Source: Cobetia amphilecti (GTDB taxonomy: Bacteria > Pseudomonadota > Gammaproteobacteria > Pseudomonadales > Halomonadaceae). Taken from it: a DNA stretch of 64,000 nt. The DNA lies in the NCBI RefSeq assembly GCF_020217465.1, contig NZ_CP084115.1, positions 806,001 to 870,000 on the forward strand. Reading direction: 5' to 3'. The translations under genes and the position numbers were made by a program. Each line of letters starts with the position of its first letter. Position 1 is the stretch's first letter. This document shows, piece by piece, positions 47,687 to 56,504 of the stretch. Below the pieces are notes generated by a model, which worked only from the letters and a program-made list of their open reading frames with translations, did not search any database and was not told the origin of the DNA.

Positions 47687-48454
47687 ATGGCTGATCGTGA
47701 CACGCTGATGAAGGCGCTGGATGGCTGTCTGGAGGCGCAGGCCTTCAAGGACTATACCGTCAATGGCTTGCAGGTGGAGGGGCGCCGTGAGGTGCGCCGC
47801 GTGATGACCGGCGTGACGGCCAGTCAGGCGCTGCTTGATGAGGCGCTCGCCTGGCAGGCCGACCTGGTGCTGGTGCATCACGGCTACTTCTGGAAGAACG
47901 AGCCGGCCCAGATCACCGGCATGAAGCGTCGGCGCCTCAAGACCTTGCTGGCCAATGACATCAATCTGGCGGCCTATCACCTGCCGTTGGATGCGCATCC
48001 GACACTTGGCAACAATGCTCAGCTGGCCGAGCGTCTGGGGCTGGTCAGTGAAGACTGTCTGGATGGCGTGCCCGGGCGTGGTCTGGTGCATGTCGGGCGT
48101 CTGGCCGCTGAGGTGGAAGGGCTGGACAGCACCGCGCTGGGGGCCGAGTTCAGCCGGCGTCTCGGGCGTGAGGTGCTGGTCGTGGCCGGCCATGATCGCC
48201 CCATCAAGCGCATTGCCTGGTGCACCGGCGGCGCTCAGGACTATATCGGTCTGGCCATCGAGGCCGGTGTCGATGCCTTCCTCTCGGGCGAGATCTCCGA
48301 GCGCACCACCCATAGCGCCCGCGAAGAGGGAGTGACCTACTTCGCGGCGGGCCATCATGCGACCGAGCGTGACGGTGTGCGGGCCCTCGGCGAGTGGCTG
48401 GCCGCCGAGCATGGTGTAGAGCACCGCTTCGTGGATATCGACAATCCGGCGTGA
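47687..48454 (+). CDS. Nif3-like dinuclear metal-center protein (YbgI family)
   Basis: A 255-residue NIF3/DUF34 protein. Metal-ligand motifs include VLVHHGYFWK and GHHATERDGV, and the family stretch VDAFLSGEISERTTHSARE is present. E. coli YbgI is a toroidal hexamer with two metals per subunit. Its substrate is not established, and the old label GTP cyclohydrolase type 2 should not be trusted. GGAGG lies five bases before ATG 47687. It is divergent from degS across 186 bp. Confidence 0.9.
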   Translation: MADRDTLMKALDGCLEAQAFKDYTVNGLQVEGRREVRRVMTGVTASQALLDEALAWQADLVLVHHGYFWKNEPAQITGMKRRRLKTLLANDINLAAYHLPLDAHPTLGNNAQLAERLGLVSEDCLDGVPGRGLVHVGRLAAEVEGLDSTALGAEFSRRLGREVLVVAGHDRPIKRIAWCTGGAQDYIGLAIEAGVDAFLSGEISERTTHSAREEGVTYFAAGHHATERDGVRALGEWLAAEHGVEHRFVDIDNPA

Positions 48455-48470
48455 CAACTGATGCCGGAAA

Positions 48471-48504
48471 CGACAACGGCCACCTCGAGAGGTGGCCGTT
48501 GTCG
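48471..48504 (+). terminator. Terminator between the Nif3-like gene and zapG
   Basis: A perfect 16-bp stem (48471-48486 with 48489-48504) is followed by TTTT. It also lies after the convergent zapG gene. Confidence 0.85.
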
Positions 48505-48542
48505 TTTTCAGATGCCGTGAGAGGTTCACGACAGCAGGGCGA

Positions 48543-48995
48543 TCAGATACGCGGCGGGTTGGCAGCCGGTGTCTCGCCTTCACTCGGTTGCGGCTTGAGG
48601 CCGAAGTCCTCTGACAGGGTGCCACGGTTGTCGGCGTAATCACGCGGCAGGTCGACCTTGTCGGTCTCGCTGTCGTCCGGCGTGGTGTCAGTGTCCAGCA
48701 GGCGGCGCTTGAGCTGGCTGTCATCGCACAGCGCGGTGGCGCCAGTGGCCAGATGCTGGCGCAGCTCATTGCCGGCGCGCTGGATCTGGTCGGTCAGGTC
48801 GCTGGCCTTGGAGAAGTGGTCGTTGAGGGCATCGCGGAACTGGGTCAGCTCCAGCTCGCGCTCAGCCAGCTTCTGGCGGGTCTTCTGGTTGCGGGCCACG
48901 TTGGCATTCAGCAGGTGGTAGCACAAGGCGCCGATACCGATGCCAGCCAGAAAACAGGCAATGGCCAGGATCCAGTCAATGTTGCTCTCGTTCAC
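48543..48995 (-). CDS. zapG: ZapG/YhcB (DUF1043) membrane protein
   Basis: A 150-residue protein with one N-terminal membrane helix (WILAIACFLAGIGIGALCYHLL), a coiled coil (about 35-85) and a disordered, acidic tail. ZapG/YhcB is linked to cell division and envelope synthesis in E. coli. Start is GTG 48995, with AAGGAG eight bases upstream. The neighbouring plus-strand zapE is also division-related. Confidence 0.9.
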   Translation of the reverse strand: MNESNIDWILAIACFLAGIGIGALCYHLLNANVARNQKTRQKLAERELELTQFRDALNDHFSKASDLTDQIQRAGNELRQHLATGATALCDDSQLKRRLLDTDTTPDDSETDKVDLPRDYADNRGTLSEDFGLKPQPSEGETPAANPPRI

Positions 48996-49138
48996 GTCGC
49001 TCTCCTTGTGTCACGACTGCGGTGATCGTCACCGCTGGGGCATGGTAGCGCTGAGATACGATGCCGGTATTCAATGATGTTCCATCACGCCGATCTCGGG
49101 ATCGGTCTGGTGTCCAGCAGGTCGGCGCCGCTTGCCGC

Positions 49139-49258
49139 CGTCCTTCTTGCGTCAGTCTTGCGTGTCTCTTTCTTTGCGCTGCCCTTCTTTGCGCTGCCTT
49201 TCTTTGCGCTGTCTTTCGTGGCTCTGTCCTTCTTGCCTCAGTCTTTCGTGCCGCTTGC
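49139..49258. repeat. 15-bp tandem repeat between zapG and zapE
   Basis: About eight degenerate units with core TTTCTTTGCGCTGCC. The copies at 49169-49183, 49184-49198 and 49199-49213 are nearly identical, and decay grows towards both ends. It lies in a 584-bp spacer with no credible gene. Another feature of the spacer is a TATAAT box at 49463-49468. Confidence 0.95.
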
Positions 49259-49462
49259 GTTTCAAAAGCGTCCACGCGCCATTATATCGGTGTGGTGCAG
49301 CGATGCGTCAATTCACGCGGCGCGCGACCTTGGTCGCCTGTCGGCGTAGCCGGCGGGGTGTGGGCGGGTACCAGCCAATGCCTTGCGCGTGATGCGCGCG
49401 GCGAAAGTCACGTCGCGCAGCCGATTGCTGGCCGGTGAGTGGGTAAAGTGGCCATCAAGGCG

Positions 49463-49468
49463 TATAAT
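49463..49468 (+). promoter_or_regulatory. Possible -10 box of zapE
   Basis: A perfect TATAAT about 112 nt upstream of zapE lacks a good -35 at 16-18 nt. A hairpin with arms TCAGGCG (49533-49539) and CGCCTGA (49555-49561) lies in the leader just before the start. Confidence 0.4.
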
Positions 49469-49579
49469 GCCGCGCAATTTCGTCCTTGCCTGCCCGCCGT
49501 GTCGGGTCAGGCGTGATCTTGTTCCTTTCATGTCAGGCGTGCGCCAGTGCGTGGCGCCTGACCTGCAGCGGGTTTCTCA

Positions 49580-50737
49580 ATGCCAGCACCGACGCCTCTC
49601 GAGAAGTACCAGGCAGACCTCAAGCGTGATGACTTTGCCTACGATGCCGCCCAGGAAGATGCGGTCCGCCATCTGCAGCGTCTCTACGACGACCTCGTGC
49701 GCGCGCCGCGCCAGACGCCCGACAAGGTGTCCGACGCGACGGGTGGCGGCGGGCTGGGCTCCAAGGTGCGTCGTCTGTTCGGCAAGCCGTCACGCACGGC
49801 GCCTGTCGATGAAGCGCCCGAGATCATGGGGCTCTACTTCTGGGGCGGCGTGGGGCGCGGCAAGACCTATCTCGTCGATACCTTCTACGAGAGCCTGCCG
49901 TTTGCCGACAAGATGCGCACGCACTTCCACCGTTTCATGCAGCGTGTCCACAATGAACTCGGCCACTACAAGGGCGAGAAGAACCCGCTGACTCTGGTGG
50001 CGGCCAAGTTCGCCGTCGAGGCGCGCGTGATCTGCTTTGACGAATTCTTCGTCAAGGACATCACCGATGCGATGATTCTCGCCACCCTGTTCGAAGAGCT
50101 GTTCAAGCAGGGCGTGGTGCTGGTCGCGACCTCCAATATCGTGCCGGATGACCTCTACAAGGACGGCCTGCAGCGGGCGCGCTTCCTGCCGGCGATCGAC
50201 CTGGTCAAGCGTCACTGCACGGTGGTCAACGTCGATTCCGGCATCGACTACCGCCTGCGCGCACTGGAGCACGCCGAGCTCTTCCATAGCCCGCTGGGCG
50301 ACGACAGTGCCGCGCGGCTGGCGCGGGAATTCCGCTCCATCGCCGGTGCCGAAGGCCATGCCGATGAAGGTCTGAGCATCAATCACCGCGTGCTGCACGC
50401 CCTGCGTCGTCATGAGGACGTGGTGTGGTTCCACTTCGATGAGCTGTGTGATGGCCCGCGTAGCCAGAATGACTACATCGAGCTGGCGCGTGAGTTCCAC
50501 ACCGTGCTGGTGTCCGAGGTGCCGCAGATGGGGCGCGACAGCGACGACCAGGTGCGTCGTTTCATCAACATGGTCGATGAGTTCTATGACCGTGGCGTCA
50601 AGCTGCTGATGAGCGCCGCGACGCCCGTCGAGGACCTCTATACCGGCGGCAACCTGGATTTCGAATTCCAGCGCACGCTGTCACGTCTGCAGGAAATGCA
50701 ATCGCGTGAGTATCTCGCGCTGCCGCACAAGCCGTGA
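49580..50737 (+). CDS. zapE: Cell division ATPase ZapE (AFG1-like)
   Basis: A 385-residue AAA-type P-loop ATPase. Walker A is GGVGRGKT (residues 89-96), Walker B VICFDEFFVKDITDAM, and sensor-type ATSNIVPDDLY and HFDELCDGPRSQNDY follow. ZapE binds FtsZ at the constricting ring in E. coli. Residues 40-80 contain a Gly/basic insertion ahead of the P loop. It is co-directional with rplM-rpsI, which keep the common zapG/zapE-rplM-rpsI neighbourhood. Confidence 0.94.
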   Translation: MPAPTPLEKYQADLKRDDFAYDAAQEDAVRHLQRLYDDLVRAPRQTPDKVSDATGGGGLGSKVRRLFGKPSRTAPVDEAPEIMGLYFWGGVGRGKTYLVDTFYESLPFADKMRTHFHRFMQRVHNELGHYKGEKNPLTLVAAKFAVEARVICFDEFFVKDITDAMILATLFEELFKQGVVLVATSNIVPDDLYKDGLQRARFLPAIDLVKRHCTVVNVDSGIDYRLRALEHAELFHSPLGDDSAARLAREFRSIAGAEGHADEGLSINHRVLHALRRHEDVVWFHFDELCDGPRSQNDYIELAREFHTVLVSEVPQMGRDSDDQVRRFINMVDEFYDRGVKLLMSAATPVEDLYTGGNLDFEFQRTLSRLQEMQSREYLALPHKP

Positions 50738-50762
50738 GACCTGCTGCGAGGGCAAAATAGCC

Positions 50763-50792
50763 TTTGTGGTAGGCGGGCATGGCATGTACAAT
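50763..50792 (+). promoter_or_regulatory. Promoter of rplM-rpsI
   Basis: TTGTGG (50764-50769) and TACAAT (50787-50792) are separated by 17 nt. They lie about 200 bp before rplM, leaving a long leader whose role is unknown. Confidence 0.5.
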
Positions 50793-50988
50793 GCGCGCTC
50801 GCTCGAACTGTTGACCGGTTCTCGAGCCATCCTGAGTCATTCACTCCTGATGGGCGAGGGCAGTCTGGAGATGAGAGGACAGTGACTGCGCAAGCAGCAC
50901 GCCGCTCGCTGCCAGACGTCGGACAACCAAGAAAAATAGGGATTGGTCGCGCACACAAGTGCAAGACCCGACTATAGGTGATTCATCC

Positions 50989-51417
50989 ATGAAGACGTTT
51001 ACTGCTAAGCCGCAGTCCGTCCAGCGTGACTGGTTCGTCGTCGACGCAGCCGGCAAGACGCTGGGCCGTATGGCTACCGAAATTGCTCGTCGCCTGCGCG
51101 GCAAGCATAAAGCCGAGTACACTCCGCACGTTGATACTGGCGATTACATCGTCGTCATCAATGCCGAGAAAGTCGCTGTGACAGGTCGCAAGGCAGAAGC
51201 CAAGACCTACTACCGTCACACCGGTTACCCGGGCGGCCTGCGCTCCATGAACTTCAACCAGATGATCGAGCACAAGCCTGAGCGCGTGATCGAACTGGCT
51301 GTCAAGGGCATGCTGCCGAAGGGCCCGCTGGGTCGTGCCATGCAGTCCAAGCTGAAAGTCTATGCTGGCTCCGAGCATCCGCACGCTGCGCAGCAGCCGC
51401 AAGAACTGAACATCTGA
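50989..51417 (+). CDS. rplM: 50S ribosomal protein L13
   Basis: A 142-residue L13, the same length as in E. coli ([32 protein letters not shown] near the end). AGGTGAT precedes ATG 50989. An upstream in-frame ATG at 50959 is not needed. It is followed 13 nt later by rpsI. Confidence 0.98.
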   Translation: MKTFTAKPQSVQRDWFVVDAAGKTLGRMATEIARRLRGKHKAEYTPHVDTGDYIVVINAEKVAVTGRKAEAKTYYRHTGYPGGLRSMNFNQMIEHKPERVIELAVKGMLPKGPLGRAMQSKLKVYAGSEHPHAAQQPQELNI

Positions 51418-51430
51418 GGGAAGCATCGCC

Positions 51431-51820
51431 ATGACACAGCAGCACTACGGTACCGGGCGCCGCAAGACTTCTACCGCGCGCGTCTTCCTGAAGCCGGGCA
51501 CCGGCAAAATCACCGTCAACCAGCGTGACCTGAACGACTACTTCGGTCGTGTGACAGGCCGCATGGTTGTCCGTCAGCCGCTCGAGCTGACCGAAACTAC
51601 CGAACAGTTCGACGTCTACGTCACTGTTGCTGGTGGTGGTGGTTCTGCTCAAGCCGGCGCTATCCGTCACGGCATCACTCGTGCCCTGATGGCTTACAAC
51701 GAAGACTTCCGTCCGGCCCTTCGCGCCGCCGGTTACGTCACTCGTGACGCCCGTGAAGTCGAGCGTAAGAAAGTCGGCCTGCGCAAGGCCCGTCGTCGTC
51801 CGCAGTTCTCCAAGCGTTAA
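51431..51820 (+). CDS. rpsI: 30S ribosomal protein S9
   Basis: A 129-residue S9 with the [14 protein letters not shown] start and the basic C-terminal tail [18 protein letters not shown] that reaches the ribosomal P site. It forms a two-gene operon with rplM. A strong terminator follows. Confidence 0.98.
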   Translation: MTQQHYGTGRRKTSTARVFLKPGTGKITVNQRDLNDYFGRVTGRMVVRQPLELTETTEQFDVYVTVAGGGGSAQAGAIRHGITRALMAYNEDFRPALRAAGYVTRDAREVERKKVGLRKARRRPQFSKR

Positions 51821-51842
51821 GAGAACTCGCGTCGACCACAAG

Positions 51843-51880
51843 AACGTCCAGTGCCCGCAAGGGTGCTGGACGTTTTTTTT
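51843..51880 (+). terminator. Terminator of rplM-rpsI
   Basis: A 14-bp stem with a GCAA loop (51843-51856, 51861-51874) runs into eight T. It starts 23 nt after the rpsI stop. Confidence 0.93.
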
Positions 51881-51935
51881 GCGGTCTCGCTGCACGATTG
51901 ACGAAAGCGGCTTTGGTCAAGGTGGCTTTCTTGAG

Positions 51936-51964
51936 TTGTGAGCGCTCTGTTCTTGCCCTTTAAT
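51936..51964 (+). promoter_or_regulatory. Promoter of petABC
   Basis: TTGTGA (51936-51941) and TTTAAT (51959-51964) with 17-nt spacing lie about 75 bp before petA and after the rpsI terminator. Confidence 0.55.
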
Positions 51965-52037
51965 ACAAGCAAGCATCAAGTGCTCGGCAAGTGGATGGCC
52001 CAGCATCAAGCGGTAGTGTTTGGGAGATAACAATAAA

Positions 52038-52634
52038 ATGTCAGATCAAGCTGTGAACCGAGGGCGACGCCGCTTCCTCGTCAGCGCAACCACCGTGGTC
52101 GGGGCGGTAGGGGTGGTCGGTATCGCAACGCCCTTCCTGGCGTCCTGGCAGCCAAGTGCGCGTGCCCGTGCGGCAGGCGCGCCTGTCACGGCGGATATCT
52201 CGCGGCTGGCACCCGGCCAGCAGATGACCATCGAGTGGCGCGGCAAGCCGGTGTGGGTGGTGCGTCGCACCCCCGAGATGATTGCCGATATCCGCGCCAT
52301 CCCCCCCGCAGAGCTGCAGGACCCCGAGTCACTGCGCCCCCAGCAACCCCCTTATGTCGATGCCGTGTTGCGCTCCATCAAGCCGGAATATGTGGTGTTG
52401 GTGGGTATCTGCACGCACCTGGGCTGCTCGCCTGGCTATCGTCCCGAGATCGGAGCGGCGGATCTCGGTGCGGACTGGCCGGGCGGCTATCTGTGTGCCT
52501 GTCATGGGTCCAAGTTCGATCTCGCCGGGCGAGTCTTCACCGGGGTGCCGGCGCCTTCGAATCTGGAGGTGCCGCCGCATCGCTACGAGAGTGAGCAGGT
52601 GCTGGTGGTGGGTGTCGACGAGGAGGCTGCCTGA
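52038..52634 (+). CDS. petA: Ubiquinol-cytochrome c reductase, Rieske iron-sulfur subunit
   Basis: A 198-residue Rieske protein of the bc1 complex. A twin-arginine-type N-terminus (RGRRRFLVSAT) and one membrane helix precede the cluster domain. The 2Fe-2S ligands are in CTHLGC (Cys125, His127) and CACHGS (Cys153, His156). The ATG at 52038 has GGGAGA upstream, and a TTG at 52020 is less likely. Its TGA overlaps the petB ATG by one base. Confidence 0.96.
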   Translation: MSDQAVNRGRRRFLVSATTVVGAVGVVGIATPFLASWQPSARARAAGAPVTADISRLAPGQQMTIEWRGKPVWVVRRTPEMIADIRAIPPAELQDPESLRPQQPPYVDAVLRSIKPEYVVLVGICTHLGCSPGYRPEIGAADLGADWPGGYLCACHGSKFDLAGRVFTGVPAPSNLEVPPHRYESEQVLVVGVDEEAA

Positions 52635-53896
52635 TGGGGAATCCAAACCGTGCCAAGGCGCCACGCGGCATCATGCGCTGGATCGATGACCGCCTGCCGG
52701 CCACCCAGTTTCTGCAGGACCATCTGACCGGCTACTACGCGCCGAAGAACTTCAACTTCTTCTACTTCTTCGGCTCGCTGGCCTTGCTGGTGCTGGTCAA
52801 TCAGATATTGACCGGCATCTGGCTGACGATGAGCTATACGCCGAGTGCCGAGGAGGCCTTTGCCTCCATCGAGTACATCATGCGCGATGTGGAGTACGGC
52901 TGGCTGATCCGCTACATGCATTCCACCGGTGCCTCGGCCTTCTTCGTGGTCATCTATCTGCACATGTTCCGTGGCCTGCTGTATGGCTCCTACCGTGCGC
53001 CTCGCGAGCTGGTATGGATCTTCGGCATGTGCATCTATCTGGCGCTGATGGCCGAGGCCTTCATGGGCTATCTGCTGCCCTGGGGGCAGATGTCCTACTG
53101 GGGGGCGCAGGTGATCATCTCGCTGTTCACGGCGATTCCGGTCATCGGGGCAGACCTGGCGCAGATGATACGTGGCGACTACCTGATCTCGGGAATCACC
53201 CTGAACCGCTTCTTTGCGCTGCATGTCATTGCCTTGCCGCTGGTGATCGTCGGGCTGGTGGTGCTGCATCTGGTGGCGCTGCACGAGGTGGGCTCGAACA
53301 ATCCCGATGGCATCGAGATCAAGGACCGGAAGGATGAGGCGGGGCAGCCGCTGGATGGCATTCCCTTCCATCCCTATTACACGGTGAAGGACCTCGTCGG
53401 CGTCGGTGTCTTCCTGTTCGTGTTCTGTGCGGTGATCTTCTACTTCCCCGAAGGCGGCGGCTACTTCCTGGAGACGCCGAACTTCGAGCCGGCCAATTCG
53501 CTCAAGACGCCCGAGCACATCGCGCCGGTGTGGTACTTCACGCCGTTCTACGCCATGTTGCGCGCGGTCAATTATCCGCTGTTCGGCGTGGATGCCAAGT
53601 TCTGGGGCGTGGTGGTCATGGGGCTGGCGATCGCCATCCTGTTCGTGCTGCCGTGGCTGGATCGCTCGGCGGTGCGCTCGATCCGCTACAAGGGCTGGCT
53701 GTCGCGTATCGCCATCGTCATCTTCGTGGTCAGTTTCGTGACGCTGGGCGTGCTGGGGGTGATGCCGCCCACGCAGGAGCGCACGATCATCGCGCAGCTG
53801 GCGACCGTGGCATATTTCGCCTTCTTCATACTGATGCCGCTGTATACGCGCTTCGAGACGACGCGAGCGGTGCCTGACAGGGTGACGGGCCGATGA
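52634..53896 (+). CDS. petB: Cytochrome b of the bc1 complex
   Basis: A 420-residue full-length cytochrome b with eight or so helices. Haem-ligating His residues are in RYMHSTGAS, IYLHMFRG, FALHVIALP and VLHLVALHE. The quinone-site PEWY-type motif is seen as a PVWYF variant (APVWYFTPFYAML). It oxidises ubiquinol at Qo and reduces quinone at Qi. It overlaps petC by four bases (ATGA). Confidence 0.97.
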   Translation: MGNPNRAKAPRGIMRWIDDRLPATQFLQDHLTGYYAPKNFNFFYFFGSLALLVLVNQILTGIWLTMSYTPSAEEAFASIEYIMRDVEYGWLIRYMHSTGASAFFVVIYLHMFRGLLYGSYRAPRELVWIFGMCIYLALMAEAFMGYLLPWGQMSYWGAQVIISLFTAIPVIGADLAQMIRGDYLISGITLNRFFALHVIALPLVIVGLVVLHLVALHEVGSNNPDGIEIKDRKDEAGQPLDGIPFHPYYTVKDLVGVGVFLFVFCAVIFYFPEGGGYFLETPNFEPANSLKTPEHIAPVWYFTPFYAMLRAVNYPLFGVDAKFWGVVVMGLAIAILFVLPWLDRSAVRSIRYKGWLSRIAIVIFVVSFVTLGVLGVMPPTQERTIIAQLATVAYFAFFILMPLYTRFETTRAVPDRVTGR

Positions 53897-54705
53897 GCGC
53901 GCTGATGGGTGGGTCAAGGGAGTGGCTCAAACGCGGGCTGGCAGCAGGGTTGCTGGCCGTAGTGAGCCTGATGGGGTCGGGCATGGTGAGCGCGGCGAGC
54001 AGCGCGGTGCCGCTGGAGACGATGGAGCCGGATCTACACGATCAGCCCTCGTTGCAGCGAGGCATGCAGCTTTACACCAATTACTGCCTCGGCTGTCATA
54101 GTCTGCAGTATCAGCGTTACTCGCGTGCCGCAGAGGACCTGGGGATGCCCGAGGACCTGGTCGAGCAATATCTGATTCTCTCGCCAGCGCTCAAGATCAA
54201 TGACACCATGCGCACGGGCATGCAGAAAGATGACGCGGCCGGCTGGTTCGGCACGCCGCCACCGGATCTGTCGCTCGAGGCGCGTCTGCGCGGCACGGAC
54301 TGGATCTACACCTATCTGAAGAGCTTCTATCGCGATGCGTCACGACCGTGGGGCGTGAACAATGCGGTCTTCCCCCAGGTCGGCATGCCGCATGTGCTGG
54401 AATCGCTGCAGGGCGTGCAGGAAAAGGTCTGTGGACAGAGTGACCTGGCGGTGGCGGGGGCGGAGATCGATCCCGACACGGGGCGTTATGCCTCCTGTGA
54501 TATCCTAGAGATCACCCAGCCTGGCAGCATGACGGCAGGGGAGTTTGATCAAGCGATGTGGGATCTGACCAATTTTCTGGCCTATGTCGGCGAGCCTTCG
54601 CGACTCAAGGCTGAGAGCATGGCCCCCAAGGTGTTAATATTCATTCTGATCTTTACCTTGCTGGCGTATCTTCTCAAGAAGGAATACTGGCGCGACATTC
54701 ATTGA
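53893..54705 (+). CDS. petC: Cytochrome c1 of the bc1 complex
   Basis: A 270-residue membrane-anchored c-type cytochrome. The N-terminal signal segment (AAGLLAVVSLMGSGMVSAAS) is followed by the haem motif CLGCH (Cys65, Cys68, His69). A likely sixth-ligand Met lies in FPQVGMPHVL, and a C-terminal anchor helix ends in KKEYWRDIH. It passes electrons from the Rieske protein to soluble cytochrome c. It is last of petABC. Confidence 0.96.
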   Translation: MSALMGGSREWLKRGLAAGLLAVVSLMGSGMVSAASSAVPLETMEPDLHDQPSLQRGMQLYTNYCLGCHSLQYQRYSRAAEDLGMPEDLVEQYLILSPALKINDTMRTGMQKDDAAGWFGTPPPDLSLEARLRGTDWIYTYLKSFYRDASRPWGVNNAVFPQVGMPHVLESLQGVQEKVCGQSDLAVAGAEIDPDTGRYASCDILEITQPGSMTAGEFDQAMWDLTNFLAYVGEPSRLKAESMAPKVLIFILIFTLLAYLLKKEYWRDIH

Positions 54706-54752
54706 TGGCCCCCGGGGCGGGGTCTCAGTGATAATGGCGAGCCGGCAGTGAC

Positions 54753-54780
54753 GGGCGCGCGGCTGATCAGTCGCGCGCCC
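54753..54780 (+). terminator. GC-rich hairpin between petC and sspA
   Basis: A 9-bp stem GGGCGCGCG/CGCGCGCCC with a 10-nt loop lies 48 nt after petC. It is not followed by T residues. Confidence 0.4.
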
Positions 54781-54920
54781 GCTTGCGTCGCCTTGAGGTG
54801 GCGCAGGCTGACCCTCTGGCAGGGCCCGTTGTGACAAGGGCAGGCCAGAGGAAACTTATCCCCGTTTGTCAGGCCAAAAGCTGACACGGGCATGTCTCGA
54901 ACAGATGCGAGGACAGTTTC

Positions 54921-55547
54921 ATGGGTGTTGTGGCCAAGCGTTCATCGATGACCTTCTACTCCGGTGGTGACGACCACTTCAGCCACCGTGTACGGATCGT
55001 GCTGGCCGAGAAGGGTGTGGCAGTCGATATCATTGATGTGGATGATGACAGCCGTCCGGCCGAGCTGGCCGACCTGAACCCGTACAACAGTGTGCCGACG
55101 CTGCTGGATCGCGACCTGGTGCTCTACGAGTCCAAGGTCATGATGGAATATCTGGACGAGCGTTTCCCGCATCCGCCGCTGTTGCCGGTGTATCCGGTGG
55201 CGCGCGCCCAGAGCCGTCTGTGGATGCATCGCATCGAGCGCGAATGGGTGCCGATGATGGAAACCATCCAGACAGGCACCAAGAAGGAAGCCGACAAGGC
55301 GCGCAAGGAATTGCGTGAAAGCCTGATCGGCATTTCCCCGATCTTCGACGACATGCCGTTCTTCATGAGCGACGAGTTCTCGCTGGTGGACACCTGCATT
55401 GCCCCGATCCTGTGGCGCTTGCCGACACTGGGAATCGAGCTGCCGGAGAAGCAGGTCAAGCCGCTGCTGACCTACATGGAGCGGTTGTTCGGGCGTGATG
55501 CCTTCAAGGCGTCGCTGTCCGAGGCCGAGCGCGAGATGCGCATCTGA
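54921..55547 (+). CDS. sspA: Stringent starvation protein A
   Basis: A 208-residue GST-fold protein. The N-terminal thioredoxin-like half ([40 protein letters not shown]) and the helical C-terminal half (about 95-205) match SspA, which binds RNA polymerase and shifts sigma-70 transcription in stationary phase. Position after petABC and before sspB is the common arrangement in Pseudomonas-like genomes. Confidence 0.95.
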   Translation: MGVVAKRSSMTFYSGGDDHFSHRVRIVLAEKGVAVDIIDVDDDSRPAELADLNPYNSVPTLLDRDLVLYESKVMMEYLDERFPHPPLLPVYPVARAQSRLWMHRIEREWVPMMETIQTGTKKEADKARKELRESLIGISPIFDDMPFFMSDEFSLVDTCIAPILWRLPTLGIELPEKQVKPLLTYMERLFGRDAFKASLSEAEREMRI

Positions 55548-55714
55548 TCCGTGCGTGATCCTTCGGTCGCTGATCGATCGGTCACGCATTCGGGCTTTCG
55601 TCCTCGCTCATCAGTCTGTGGATGATGGATGTGAGCGATGTGCGGGGCGTTGGCCCGTTGGCGGAATGGACTTCGGTCGTCGCTGACACTCATTGCAGTT
55701 CAAGAGGTTCTCCC

Positions 55715-56305
55715 ATGCTTTCCAGTCGCCCTTATCTGGCACGCGCACTCTACGAGTGGCTGCTGGATAACGACAATACGCCGTACATCGTGGTGGACGC
55801 CGAGCAGGAAGGTGTCCAGGTTCCGCGTCAACACGTCCAGAACGGCCAGATCGTGCTCAATATCGCACCCGGTGCGGTGCGTGATCTGTTGATCGCCAAT
55901 GAAGGGGTCAGCTTCAATGCCCGCTTCGGTGGTCAGCCGATGCACGTCAGCGTGCCGACGGCGGCCCTGGTCGCGCTGTATTCGCGTGAAAACGGTGTCG
56001 GTATGGTCTTCGGTCACGAGCCAGTGATGCCGGGTGCCGATGAGATGACATTCGGTGAAGCCGCGCCAGATGCCGAGCCGGCCGCCGCAGCGCGCCCGAC
56101 GCTGGCCAGTGTCGGCAGTGCGCCCGCCGAGGAAGAGGTGCCTGAGTCAGCGGATGCGTCCGTCGAGACAAGTCCAGGCGCTGATGCCGAAGTCGCCGGT
56201 GAAGAGCAGGCGTCAGACTCGGCCAGTGACGAGCAGGGGGCTGATGACAATGATCAGCCCAAGCCGCCGCGCAAGGGGCGTCCTTCGCTGCGCGTGATCA
56301 AGTAA
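55715..56305 (+). CDS. sspB: ClpXP protease specificity-enhancing factor SspB
   Basis: A 196-residue adaptor with an N-terminal SsrA-tag-binding domain (about 1-110: SRPYLARALYEWLLDND, HVSVPTAALVALYSRENG). A long acidic flexible linker (about 115-180) leads to the C-terminal ClpX-binding end (GRPSLRVIK). It delivers ssrA-tagged proteins to ClpXP. AAGAGG precedes ATG 55715. The linker is longer than that of E. coli SspB (165 residues total). Confidence 0.95.
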   Translation: MLSSRPYLARALYEWLLDNDNTPYIVVDAEQEGVQVPRQHVQNGQIVLNIAPGAVRDLLIANEGVSFNARFGGQPMHVSVPTAALVALYSRENGVGMVFGHEPVMPGADEMTFGEAAPDAEPAAAARPTLASVGSAPAEEEVPESADASVETSPGADAEVAGEEQASDSASDEQGADDNDQPKPPRKGRPSLRVIK

Positions 56306-56372
56306 TCACGTCGGCAGGTGGGGGCGATGGATGAGGGTTGGCCATTGTCCGCCTGATGTCGCTCCTGTCATG

Positions 56373-56410
56373 AAAAATGCCCCGCAGGCTTCGGCCTGCG
56401 GGGCATTTTT
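56373..56410. terminator. Bidirectional terminator between sspB and dolP
   Basis: A perfect 17-bp stem (56373-56389 with 56394-56410) with a TTCG loop, starting AAAAA and ending TTTTT, serves the convergent sspB and dolP genes. Confidence 0.95.
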
Positions 56411-56486
56411 CATTCTGGGCACTATTTAATCAGGGCACTTTTCGTTCAGGGCGCTTTTCGTTCAGGGCACTTTGCATGTCAGGCAT
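56407..56486. repeat. 16-bp tandem repeat growing out of the terminator tail
   Basis: Four to five degenerate units with core TTTTCGTTCAGGGCAC (best copies 56439-56454 and 56455-56470). The first unit begins inside the T tract of the preceding terminator. This is the only tract in the window whose period is not a multiple of three. Confidence 0.88.
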
Positions 56487-56504
56487 GCAAGCGCGCCACC
56501 TCGA

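Noticed and set aside
48976-49275. Minus-strand frame encoding a Lys/Arg/Ala repeat protein upstream of zapG
   Set aside because: It is the translation of the 15-bp repeat tract and overlaps the zapG start and its ribosome-binding site. There is no independent coding evidence.
50793-50988. Ribosomal leader riboregulator before rplM
   Set aside because: The leader is long, but I could not draw a convincing conserved structure, and known L13 leader families are described from other phyla.
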